Of a DNA stretch of 7,314 nucleotides, positions 1 through 5,594 are shown one piece after another. The first letter of the stretch is position 1. Every line of letters starts with the position of its first letter. Origin of the DNA: an uncultured Clostridia bacterium. GTDB lineage: Bacteria > Bacillota > Clostridia > Christensenellales > UBA1242. The stretch lies in the NCBI GenBank assembly GCA_944372745.1, contig CALWAB010000028.1:1-7314 (forward strand). The letters are read 5' to 3'. The translations under genes and the position numbers were made by a program. Under the pieces are notes generated by a model. That model was not told the DNA's origin. It did not search any database and saw only the letters and a program-made list of their open reading frames with translations.

Positions 1-417
1 AGTTACTTTAGGCACATCATACCCAAAAGATACCAATAAAATAATAGAAAATAGTATAGCAGAAATAAAATTAAATAATACTCCAGAAAATTGTACTATA
101 AGCCTTTGCCAAGCGGGCTTTGAATTAAAATCGCCCTCTTTTGTCTCTTCGCTATCTTCACCTGCAAAAGCACAATAGCCACCTAATGGAAGTATTCTTA
201 TTGAGAAGACTTCACCATTTTTTTTAGTTTTTTTGTAAATGGCTTTACCAAAGCCTATACTAAATTCATCTATCTTAAATTTGAATATTTTGCCTGCTGT
301 ATAATGCCCAAGTTCGTGTATTGTAATCATAAGCAGAAGTATACACACTGCAAGCACTATATATCCAATATAAGTGAGAATATCAACAAATGTTGACGCC
401 AATATTAGTGATACCAT
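1..417 (-). CDS. rseP: RIP metalloprotease RseP (site-2 protease, M50), N-terminal part
   Basis: This is the N-terminal 139 residues of an intramembrane zinc metalloprotease of the RseP/RasP family; the 3' part, including any PDZ domain and the second metal-binding motif, lies outside the window. The family cleaves membrane-spanning anti-sigma factors and leftover signal peptides. Visible features are a hydrophobic first membrane segment (about residues 13-33) carrying the zinc motif HELGH at residues 34-38, the conserved FSIGFGKAIY stretch at 52-61, the PLGGYCAFAGED block at about 77-88 (family form PLGGYVxMxGE), and a second membrane segment with LFNF at about 114-117. The ATG at 417 is preceded by AAGGAGA with a short gap of 3-4 bases. 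It follows cdsA as is usual in Firmicutes, but dxr, which normally lies between them, is missing. No separate promoter was seen. Family assignment is firm; the exact substrate is unknown. Confidence 0.93.
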   Translation of the reverse strand, partial: MVSLILASTFVDILTYIGYIVLAVCILLLMITIHELGHYTAGKIFKFKIDEFSIGFGKAIYKKTKKNGEVFSIRILPLGGYCAFAGEDSEETKEGDFNSKPAWQRLIVQFSGVLFNFISAILFSIILLVSFGYDVPKVT

Positions 418-444
418 ACTTCTCCTTATAATTTTAAAAATATA

Positions 445-463
445 GGCGGAAGAACATTCCGCC
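445..463 (-). terminator. Hairpin with T-rich tail between cdsA and rseP
   Basis: On the minus strand GGCGGAA and TTCCGCC form a perfect 7-bp, GC-rich stem around a 5-base loop, followed by TATATTTTT. This looks like a weak intrinsic terminator or attenuator placed about 30 bases before the rseP start. The T-tract is interrupted, so partial read-through into rseP is likely. An alternative upstream pairing that would disrupt it is described under findings. Confidence 0.5.
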
Positions 464-506
464 ACAGTTGTAGACTTGTGCGGTCAAAAACCTTTGTCTA
501 CTTTAT

Positions 507-1442
507 CTAAAAGAATATAATGAAGAATACAAGCACAATAACTAAGTTAAAACAAATGCCATTGAGCCTGTCCATAAAGCCTCCGTGCCCTGGGAATGCA
601 CGGCCAAAATCTTTAACAAATGATTTACGCTTTAAGTAACTAGCGAACAAATCGCCAAGGCTGGTAGCAACTGCTCCTAAGAAACCAAACAATGCAAATT
701 GCCACAATCCTACATTTACTGCCTCAAATACAGCATTGACACTATCAAAAGCGGTAAATATCCAATACAATATCATACTTGATAATGTACCTATCACAAT
801 TCCGCTTATAAGCCCTGAAATTGTTTTATTTGGACTAATTAGTGGACAAAGTTTTTTGCCCTTAAATAACATCCCGCCAAGCATTGCAAATGTGTCTGTC
901 ATCATTGATATTACGAATACCATAAGAATGGCAAACAAACCAAAGACTTCATCTGTTGCCCCACTATCCACTAAACCTATAGTATTAATGTGGTTTAACA
1001 TATACATAAGTCCTAATAGCAATGCTGGATATATTATTATATTCAGTGTAGTAAGTGATTTATTCATCAAATACTCTCGAGGACTTGAAAAACGGCTTTC
1101 GTCATATACAATTTTTTTACTGAAGCAGAATGGTAAAATTAACAATACTATAGACACTGCTATAAGCAATGTGAGTTCTAGTATTATCATTTGATAGAAT
1201 GCTAAACCTAAGAATTTAGACACAAGTACTATCACTAAAAATGCCACACAATATGCGTAGTCTATCCATTCAAATGCAGTATTTCCACGCCTTTTGAATA
1301 CTCTCAACATTTCATAAACTGATATTATGACTACTGCAAGCCAAAATGCGTCAAATACTATAGGTTCAAAATACCTAATGAGCAATGTACAAATTAGTAC
1401 TCCAAGTATCAATGCTGCAGAATAAATTCTATCTTTCATCAT
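507..1442 (-). CDS. cdsA: Phosphatidate cytidylyltransferase (CDP-diacylglycerol synthase)
   Basis: The enzyme converts phosphatidic acid and CTP into CDP-diacylglycerol and pyrophosphate, the branch point for bacterial phospholipids, in the cytoplasmic membrane. The 311-residue protein is rich in hydrophobic segments throughout and ends in a very hydrophobic tail. The diagnostic features are near the C-terminus: TDTFAMLGG, then SPNKTISGLISG, then the CDS signature SYLKRKSFVKDFGRAFPGHG continuing through GFMDRLNG. The last signature position is normally Asp (DRxD) but is Asn294 here. The ATG at 1442 is chosen because GAGG lies 8 bases upstream; a second ATG follows directly. The gap after uppS is only 10 bases and the ribosome binding site overlaps the uppS stop, so the two are almost certainly cotranscribed and perhaps translationally coupled. 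The length is slightly above the roughly 265-285 residues common in the family. Confidence 0.93.
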   Translation of the reverse strand: MMKDRIYSAALILGVLICTLLIRYFEPIVFDAFWLAVVIISVYEMLRVFKRRGNTAFEWIDYAYCVAFLVIVLVSKFLGLAFYQMIILELTLLIAVSIVLLILPFCFSKKIVYDESRFSSPREYLMNKSLTTLNIIIYPALLLGLMYMLNHINTIGLVDSGATDEVFGLFAILMVFVISMMTDTFAMLGGMLFKGKKLCPLISPNKTISGLISGIVIGTLSSMILYWIFTAFDSVNAVFEAVNVGLWQFALFGFLGAVATSLGDLFASYLKRKSFVKDFGRAFPGHGGFMDRLNGICFNLVIVLVFFIIFF

Positions 1443-1452
1443 CTGTTGTTCC

Positions 1453-2175
1453 TCATTTTAATTGACCGAATTTCCTATCTCTCTTGGCGTACTCTTTGAG
1501 TGCTTTGTCTAAATGTTTAGGTGAAAAATCTGGCCAAAATGTTTTAGTAAAATATAGTTCCGAATATGCTGATTGATACAGCATAAAATTGCTTAAGCGA
1601 ATATCTCCTGCAGTTCTAATTACAAAATCTAAATCTGGTAGTCCTGCTGAATACAATGCTCCGCTTATATCCTCTTCTGTTATTTCTTTTTTGCCTTCTT
1701 TTATTAATTTATTGCACGCATATACAATATCATCCCTACCGCCATAATTCATAGCAATATTTAATATATATGCGTCGCAATCGTCTGTATCGTCTTTCGC
1801 TTGATTTATTTCTTTTTCTAGGTCTTCAGGCATTTTAGACAAGTCCCCCATAGTGCGTATCTTAATATTTCTTGCCTTAATTTCTTCCTTTTGTTCTTTT
1901 TCGCTTTTTTCTCTTTGTTTTTTAATATACTCACGCAAAAGCCCGAATATGTAATCTATTTCTTCTTGTGGGCGTTTCCAATTCTCAGTCGAAAACGCAA
2001 AGCAACTGACACATTTAATCCCAAGTGAAAAACAATAATTCACTATGTTTTCAAGTGCTTCCGCTCCGCGTCTATGCCCCATTTTTCTTGGCAAACCTCG
2101 CTTAGTTGCCCAACGGCCATTGCCGTCCATTATAAAGCCTATGTGTATTGGTAATTTATCAAATTTCTTTTCCAT
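1453..2175 (-). CDS. uppS: Isoprenyl transferase (undecaprenyl diphosphate synthase)
   Basis: This cis-prenyltransferase extends farnesyl diphosphate with isopentenyl diphosphate units to make the C55 lipid carrier for peptidoglycan and wall polymers. The family motifs appear in order: HIGFIMDGNGRWA at residues 11-23 with the catalytic Asp17, the GHRRGAEAL helix from residue 33, FAFSTENWKR, NIAMNYGGRDDI, and near the end DFVIRTAGDIRLSNF and YSELYFTKTFWPDF. The 240-residue length is normal. I chose the ATG at 2175: AAAAAAGGA lies six bases upstream. An in-frame TTG at 2181 abuts that Shine-Dalgarno sequence and would leave no spacing, so it is rejected. The variant RTAGD replaces the more common RTSGE and is compatible with function. 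The gene follows frr by about 106 bases and is tightly joined to cdsA, matching the conserved frr-uppS-cdsA order. Confidence 0.95.
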   Translation of the reverse strand: MEKKFDKLPIHIGFIMDGNGRWATKRGLPRKMGHRRGAEALENIVNYCFSLGIKCVSCFAFSTENWKRPQEEIDYIFGLLREYIKKQREKSEKEQKEEIKARNIKIRTMGDLSKMPEDLEKEINQAKDDTDDCDAYILNIAMNYGGRDDIVYACNKLIKEGKKEITEEDISGALYSAGLPDLDFVIRTAGDIRLSNFMLYQSAYSELYFTKTFWPDFSPKHLDKALKEYAKRDRKFGQLK

Positions 2176-2189
2176 TTTCAATCCTTTTT

Positions 2190-2202
2190 TGCCAAAATGG
2201 CA
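2190..2202 (-). other. Small hairpin directly upstream of the uppS ribosome binding site
   Basis: TGCCA and TGGCA form a 5-bp stem with a 3-base TTT loop immediately before the AAAAAAGGA Shine-Dalgarno run of uppS. A second small stem, CCTTT/AAAGG, lies about 40 bases further upstream. In the frr-uppS spacer these are the only structures seen, and no good promoter or terminator is visible, so uppS is probably read from the frr promoter. Any effect on uppS translation is inference. Confidence 0.3.
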
Positions 2203-2281
2203 TAATGTCAGTCCTACTATAGTTTACGCCGAATTTTGCAACTTGTTACCTTTAGTAAAGGATTGGTAATTTTTTATAAAT

Positions 2282-2857
2282 TTATACTTCCATAAGTTCG
2301 TTTTCTTTATCTTTAGTCATTGCATCTATTTTATTTGTTGCATTATCAAGCACTTTTTGGATTTCTTTTTCTGCTACTTCAAGTTCATTTTCTGTGATTT
2401 TACCATCTTTCTTCATTACTTTATATTGGTCTATACAATCACGGCGAACATTACGCATAGCCACTTTCCTTTCTTCGCACATTTTCTTGACTTGTTTAAC
2501 AAGGTCTTTTCTTCTTTCTTCTGTAAGTACTGGCAAGCTCAATCTAACCACTTTACCATCTTCGCTTGGATTTAAGCCTAAATCTGACGCTTGAATAGCT
2601 TTCATTATGTCTTTAATCGCATTAATATCCCAAGGTGAAATAACTATTGTTCTTGGGTCTGGGCACATTATGTTAGCCATTTGATTTACTGGAGTCATAG
2701 TGCCATAGTATTCTACCATCAATTTGTCAAGCAATCTTGGATTTGCTCTGCCTGCTCTTAAGGATGCTAAGTCACTGCTAAAACCACTGACTGATTTATC
2801 CATTTGCTCTTGCATATCCTTTATATAAATTTCATTTTCTTCGTTTTGAAATAACAT
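2282..2857 (-). CDS. frr: Ribosome recycling factor
   Basis: RRF works with EF-G in the cytoplasm to split post-termination ribosomes. The 191-residue protein matches the family end to end: SLRAGRANPRLLDKL with the rRNA-contacting arginines, VEYYGTMTPVNQMA, the ISPWDINAIKDIMKAI block, SDLGLNPSEDGKVVRLSLP, LTEERRKDLVK, and the long C-terminal helix rich in Lys and Glu that ends at MEV. The usual length is about 185 residues, so the N-terminus is a few residues longer than typical. The ATG at 2857 is kept because AAGGAAGGTG lies just upstream; the internal Met15 has no such site. pyrH, the usual upstream partner, is absent. Instead a near-perfect promoter (2905-2933) serves frr and probably uppS, cdsA and rseP. 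Confidence 0.96.
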   Translation of the reverse strand: MLFQNEENEIYIKDMQEQMDKSVSGFSSDLASLRAGRANPRLLDKLMVEYYGTMTPVNQMANIMCPDPRTIVISPWDINAIKDIMKAIQASDLGLNPSEDGKVVRLSLPVLTEERRKDLVKQVKKMCEERKVAMRNVRRDCIDQYKVMKKDGKITENELEVAEKEIQKVLDNATNKIDAMTKDKENELMEV

Positions 2858-2875
2858 ATTTACACCTTCCTTAAA

Positions 2876-2893
2876 AAAATCTCTTTAGATTTT
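2876..2893 (-). other. Hairpin in the frr 5' leader
   Basis: AAAATCT and AGATTTT form a 7-bp stem around a 4-base loop, followed by TTT. It lies between the predicted transcription start of frr (about 2898) and its ribosome binding site. The stem is AT-rich and weak. It could be a minor attenuator or an mRNA 5'-end stabiliser, or it may have no role. Confidence 0.25.
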
Positions 2894-2904
2894 CTTTGCA
2901 TTAA

Positions 2905-2933
2905 ATTATACTAGAAAAATTTCAAAATTGCAA
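2905..2933 (-). promoter_or_regulatory. Sigma-A type promoter for frr-uppS-cdsA(-rseP)
   Basis: On the minus strand a -35 box TTGCAA (2928-2933) is separated by exactly 17 bases from a perfect -10 box TATAAT (2905-2910). Transcription would start near 2898, about 40 bases before the frr ATG. This explains how frr is expressed without pyrH upstream. Confidence 0.85.
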
Positions 2934-2994
2934 CTGATTTAATATCTAAGTTGTTAAACCTATCGCTTTTCTATATTTAAAACAAAGAAAATAA

Positions 2995-3016
2995 TGTATT
3001 TGAATATTCAAATACA
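2995..3016 (-). repeat. 22-bp perfect palindrome between plsY and frr
   Basis: The sequence is perfectly self-complementary over 22 bp, centred on GAATATTC, with half-site TGTATTTGAAT. It lies about 50 bases after the last plsY-frame stop (3067) and about 60 bases upstream of the frr -35 box. It could fold as a weak AT-rich hairpin that helps end the plsY transcript, with a loosely T-rich stretch following, or it could be an operator for a dimeric repressor. The sequence alone does not decide. Confidence 0.5.
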
Positions 3017-3066
3017 CTATTTATACATTCATTTTTTATATTTTTGTTGAAAATTATTTATTTTAA

Positions 3067-3135
3067 CTATTTTTCTTCTTTATCCTCACTGCTATCTTCA
3101 ACATTTGAGTTATTTTCAGCGTTTAAATCTGTTGT
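3067..3135 (-). other. In-frame coding-like continuation after the plsY stop
   Basis: After the plsY TAA at 3136-3138 the same frame stays open for 22 more codons and ends at TAG (3067-3069). The encoded stretch is rich in Asn, Ser, Asp, Glu and Lys, including NSNVEDSSEDKEEK, which matches the composition of the tail before the stop (EEQTHNEEIQTNNTEI). The simplest reading is that the tail was longer and a codon such as CAA became TAA. It has no start or ribosome binding site of its own. Confidence 0.5.
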
Positions 3136-4095
3136 TTATATTTCTGTATTATTCGTTTGAATTTCTTCATTATGCGTTTGTTCTTCACTTGTTTGTTTAT
3201 CTTCTACAATAGGTGCCACTCTCAATATTGTGCAATCTTCTATATTCCCTTCTCCTACAATCTTAACTAATTCAGTTATTTGTATATCTTCTTTGAGGGC
3301 TTTCTCTCCCATTGCTTTGTCTTTTATACGCAATTTGTCAAATAAGTCTTTGACTGTGATTTCATCATCGACAGGCATCTTTTTCAATCTCTTTAAAATA
3401 ACCTTAGTAACTTCTTCTTGTGTCTTAGGTGACTTTTTAAAATATTTTAGCAAATCCAATTTGCTTTCTTCACCCCTATATAGACGCAATATATTAGAAC
3501 GGTGCCCATAAAATGTCAATACAAGTAATAACGCTAAAACAATATATAAGCCTACATTATTGCCTTCTGGCACAAATATCATTTGCAATACTACAAGTGT
3601 TGTGATAAATAACATTGAGATAGCACTCATATATTTGAGAGCTAGCATACAGAAAAAGCATATTATAAATACTATAATTGTAAGTATTGGTTGTGCTACT
3701 AAAAATACACCAAACATTGTGGCGATACCTTTGCCACCTTTAAATTTGTAAATTACAGGGAAATTATGCCCCAATACTGCAGCAAAACCGCATAAGAATA
3801 ATGCAAAATAACTTTCATTAGTTCCCATCAACACAATATGGTGACTTAAGCCTGTATACCCGCCAAATGCAAAGACTGCTATTATTGCTGGAATAACACC
3901 CTTTAAAATGTCAAGCACGAATACTATAATACCTGCTTTGCCACCTAATGTTCTCAGGGTGTTAGTCGCCCCCGGATTTCCGCTTCCCTGCTTTGTGATA
4001 TCCACATTTTGCTTCCAAGCAATTATTCTAGCAAAATTAACATTTCCCAATAAATATGAAAGCACTGCTATTGCAATTAATAATGTAACAACCAT
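3136..4095 (-). CDS. plsY: Glycerol-3-phosphate acyltransferase PlsY with long C-terminal tail
   Basis: PlsY moves an acyl group from acyl-phosphate (made by PlsX) to glycerol-3-phosphate, giving lysophosphatidate in the membrane. With the start at 4095 the protein has 319 residues. The family core fills residues 1-212: a first membrane helix, SGNPGATN at 38-45, GHNFPVIYKFKGGKG at 109-123, and GHRSNILRLYRGEE at 197-210, separated by hydrophobic segments. The usual length is about 190-215 residues, so residues 213-319 are extra: a charged, non-membrane tail that I do not recognise, ending in an acidic Asn/Thr/Gln/Glu-rich stretch. The ATG at 4095 has GGAG seven bases upstream and a near-consensus promoter just before it. 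A longer reading from TTG at 4143 would begin inside the -35 box and is rejected. plsY stands alone where pyrH would normally be. Confidence 0.93.
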   Translation of the reverse strand: MVVTLLIAIAVLSYLLGNVNFARIIAWKQNVDITKQGSGNPGATNTLRTLGGKAGIIVFVLDILKGVIPAIIAVFAFGGYTGLSHHIVLMGTNESYFALFLCGFAAVLGHNFPVIYKFKGGKGIATMFGVFLVAQPILTIIVFIICFFCMLALKYMSAISMLFITTLVVLQMIFVPEGNNVGLYIVLALLLVLTFYGHRSNILRLYRGEESKLDLLKYFKKSPKTQEEVTKVILKRLKKMPVDDEITVKDLFDKLRIKDKAMGEKALKEDIQITELVKIVGEGNIEDCTILRVAPIVEDKQTSEEQTHNEEIQTNNTEI

Positions 4096-4114
4096 CTTTA
4101 TACTCCAATAATTT

Positions 4115-4143
4115 ATTATATCATATTCTTTAATGATTATCAA
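4115..4143 (-). promoter_or_regulatory. Promoter for plsY (extended -10)
   Basis: A -35 box TTGATA (4138-4143) and a perfect -10 box TATAAT (4115-4120) are 17 bases apart, and TGA before the -10 box makes an extended -10 element (TGnTATAAT). The predicted leader is very short, placing the GGAG ribosome binding site almost at the start of the transcript. This promoter also settles the plsY start at 4095. Confidence 0.85.
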
Positions 4144-4159
4144 CCATTATTATATTGAC

Positions 4160-4204
4160 GATATAAATAATTAAGAAAATTAATATTATTAAATTATTTA
4201 TATC
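4160..4204. repeat. AT-rich 13-bp inverted repeat upstream of the plsY promoter
   Basis: GATATAAATAATT at 4160-4172 is repeated as its exact reverse complement at 4192-4204, 19 bases apart. On the plus strand the second arm is followed by six T, so it resembles a terminator in that direction, yet there is no plus-strand gene to end. It lies between the NUDIX terminator and the plsY -35 box, so it may be a binding site or simply a low-complexity hairpin. Confidence 0.4.
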
Positions 4205-4246
4205 TTTTTTAAAAAAATAATTTACAATTCTGTGGTTAAAATTAAA

Positions 4247-4270
4247 AATGCACTATTAATATAGTGCATT
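4247..4270 (-). terminator. Intrinsic terminator after the NUDIX gene
   Basis: AATGCACTAT pairs perfectly with ATAGTGCATT (10 bp) around a 4-base loop, and the minus strand continues with TTTAATTTT. It begins 8 bases after the NUDIX stop codon, separating that gene from plsY, which has its own promoter. Confidence 0.75.
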
Positions 4271-4278
4271 GCAATATT

Positions 4279-4686
4279 TTATTTAGTAATTACTTTTTCT
4301 CTATATCTAAGGAACTTTAAACAGTCATTATATGCATCTATATGCCATTTGAAAAAAGTACCATCTTTTATCATTCGCGTTATTTCTTCTTGGCTGAACC
4401 ATTGTGCTTCTTGCACTTCTTCTTTTTGAAGTGTAAGCTCTACACAATCAATATCTTTTTTCAAATAATATAAATCCACAAAGTCATTTTCTGTCTGTAT
4501 TGTTTTATATAATATTGGTTCATTTTCATTGACTTTTATACCAAGTTCTTCTATTTCAGCACATAGCCCTTGAATACTTGTTTCTCCCGACTTAGGATGT
4601 CCACAAGTGGTTGCCCACTGTCCCCCTTTTTCGACTGAATGCTTTTGTAATAAAAATTCACCTTTTGAATTTTCAATAAATACCAT
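4279..4686 (-). CDS. NUDIX hydrolase, intact-frame part (5' end frameshifted)
   Basis: This 135-residue frame encodes most of a NUDIX-fold protein; the family typically hydrolyses nucleoside diphosphates linked to another group, and the substrate cannot be told. The core is visible: VFIENSKGEFLLQKHS (strand, turn, strand), WATTCGHPKSGE at 24-35 (start of the Nudix box), the helix TSIQGLCAEIEELGI at 36-50, and EEVQEAQWFSQEEI later on. Two defects stand out. First, the box has E44-I-E46-E47 where the family pattern is E-U-x-E-E, so one residue is missing in the metal-binding helix. Second, the first Met at 4686 lacks a nearby ribosome binding site, while the missing N-terminus lies upstream in another frame (4673-4783). 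The gene sits between the tsf terminator and its own terminator. It may be a decaying pseudogene or carry sequence errors. Confidence 0.8.
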   Translation of the reverse strand: MVFIENSKGEFLLQKHSVEKGGQWATTCGHPKSGETSIQGLCAEIEELGIKVNENEPILYKTIQTENDFVDLYYLKKDIDCVELTLQKEEVQEAQWFSQEEITRMIKDGTFFKWHIDAYNDCLKFLRYREKVITK

Positions 4687-4783
4687 TACGGTGATGTAAT
4701 ATCTTCCTTGTGGTACTGGTTGGTTTTTTCGAAATTTCTCCAGTCAAATTTCTATTTGCATCGTATAAATCTCTTAATTCCAT
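4673..4783 (-). pseudogene. N-terminal fragment of the NUDIX gene in a shifted frame
   Basis: An ATG at 4783, with AGGTGG about seven bases upstream, starts MELRDLYDANRNLTGEI, the typical N-terminus of NUDIX proteins of this type (DLYD..N..LTG). After Ile17 the frame goes out of register and ends at TGA (4673-4675) after 36 residues. The adjacent frame at the same place reads RKNQPVPQGRYYITV and joins directly to the NUDIX frame at Met 4686. The shift lies between about 4724 and 4741, next to a run of six A on the minus strand (4724-4729). One base too many, or two too few, explains it. Confidence 0.75.
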
Positions 4784-4854
4784 TCGTTTCCACCTTTACA
4801 TATTTATTATTATTTTAATTAATCCAACAAAAAGTTTAATATATAAAAATAACG

Positions 4855-4886
4855 AAAAAATATCTCAAAAACAATTGAGATATTTT
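4855..4886 (-). terminator. Intrinsic terminator of the rpsB-tsf operon
   Basis: A 12-bp perfect stem (AAAATATCTCAA with its complement) encloses a 6-base loop, and the minus strand then runs TTTTTT, of which the first four bases belong to the stem. It lies 8 bases after the tsf stop. It separates tsf from the NUDIX gene, which therefore needs its own promoter; only weak candidates are visible between 4784 and 4854. Confidence 0.8.
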
Positions 4887-4893
4887 AATATAA

Positions 4894-5514
4894 TTATTCG
4901 TTCCAGTCTCTCTTTTCCATACCTTCGCCAACTTCGTACACTGTAAATCTACGAATAGCAATTTTTTCACCTGTTTGCATTGTAGCCTCATTTACAAGGT
5001 CAGTGATTGTCATATCTGGATTTCTAACATATGCTTGGTCATTCAAGCAAACTTCTTTATAGAACTTTTCTATTCTACCTTCAACAATTTTATCAAGAAT
5101 TGCTTCTGGCTTTCCTTCTTCACGCGCTTGTGCTCTAGCAATATCCTTTTCTCTACCCAATACTTCTTCAGGAACATCTTCCCTATTTAAATATTGTGGT
5201 CTAGCTGCTGCTATGTGCATAGCAATATTATTTACTAATTCTACAAATTTATCTGTCTTTGATACAAAGTCTGTTTCGCAGTTTACTTCGACCATAACGC
5301 AAATTTGTCCTTGATTCATATGGTTGTACATACCTATACGACCGTTTGATGCAATGCGGTCACTCTTTTTAGCGGCTTTCGCCATTCCTTTTTCACGCAA
5401 CCAATCTATTGCTTTTTCAAAATCCCCGTCACATTCTACAAGTGCTTTTTTACACTCCATCATACCTGCATCGGTTTTTGCTCTCAATTTTGCTACATCT
5501 TGTGCTGAAATCAT
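4894..5514 (-). CDS. tsf: Translation elongation factor Ts
   Basis: EF-Ts is the guanine-nucleotide exchange factor that recycles EF-Tu from its GDP to its GTP form. The 206-residue protein is the short form of the family, similar in length to the Thermus type. Residues 1-45 form the N-terminal UBA-like domain with KLRAKTDAGMMECKKAL (family form TGAGMMDCKKAL) and FEKAIDWLREKGMAKAAKK. The core then carries VMVEVNCETDFVS, with the TDFV motif at residues 81-84 that contacts EF-Tu. The end holds VNEATMQTGEKIAIRRFTVYEVGEG. The ATG at 5514 is preceded by AGGAGA with about nine bases of spacing. It follows rpsB after 80 bases, the nearly universal pairing, and is followed by a terminator. pyrH, the usual next gene, is not there. 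Confidence 0.96.
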   Translation of the reverse strand: MISAQDVAKLRAKTDAGMMECKKALVECDGDFEKAIDWLREKGMAKAAKKSDRIASNGRIGMYNHMNQGQICVMVEVNCETDFVSKTDKFVELVNNIAMHIAAARPQYLNREDVPEEVLGREKDIARAQAREEGKPEAILDKIVEGRIEKFYKEVCLNDQAYVRNPDMTITDLVNEATMQTGEKIAIRRFTVYEVGEGMEKRDWNE

Positions 5515-5550
5515 TTTATAATTCTCCTACTTTAAAATTTTTAATTTAAA

Positions 5551-5587
5551 CTATTCACAATTATATTAATTGCCCTGCATTGAATAG
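5551..5587 (-). other. Stem-loop between rpsB and tsf
   Basis: On the minus strand CTATTCA pairs with TGAATAG (7 bp), and inside it CAATT pairs with AATTG around a 5-base loop, with an 8-base bulge ATGCAGGG on one side. It lacks a T-tract, so it is not a standard terminator. It could tune the relative output of S2 and EF-Ts or mark an RNA processing site, but this is inference. Confidence 0.35.
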
Positions 5588-5594
5588 AGTGTAA

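Noticed and set aside
736..1194. Plus-strand open frame of 152 codons opposite cdsA
   Set aside because: Antisense to cdsA, no recognisable motif or start signal; a shadow of hydrophobic codons.
3136..3138. Recoding of TAA as a sense codon in plsY
   Set aside because: TAA ends rpsB, tsf, frr and the NUDIX gene in this window at normal family lengths, so it is a working stop codon.
4096..4143. Sixteen extra N-terminal residues for PlsY from TTG at 4143
   Set aside because: The start would lie in the -35 box of a near-consensus promoter, before the transcript begins; the ATG at 4095 has a well-placed GGAG.
4279..4686. Isopentenyl-diphosphate isomerase (idi) as the identity of the NUDIX protein, suggested by CGHPKSGE and the isoprenoid neighbours
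   Set aside because: Beyond the CGHP-like start the match does not extend, the Nudix helix lacks the IDI pattern, and the N-terminus fits generic NUDIX hydrolases better.
4724..4731. A-AAA-AAC heptamer at the NUDIX frame break as a programmed -1 frameshift site
   Set aside because: The heptamer is in phase with the downstream frame, not the upstream one, and the needed shift is +1 (or -2), so the classic -1 mechanism does not fit.
4784..4854. Promoter for the NUDIX gene
   Set aside because: Only loose matches such as TTGTTG with an ATAAAT-like -10 box exist; the AT-rich background makes them unconvincing.
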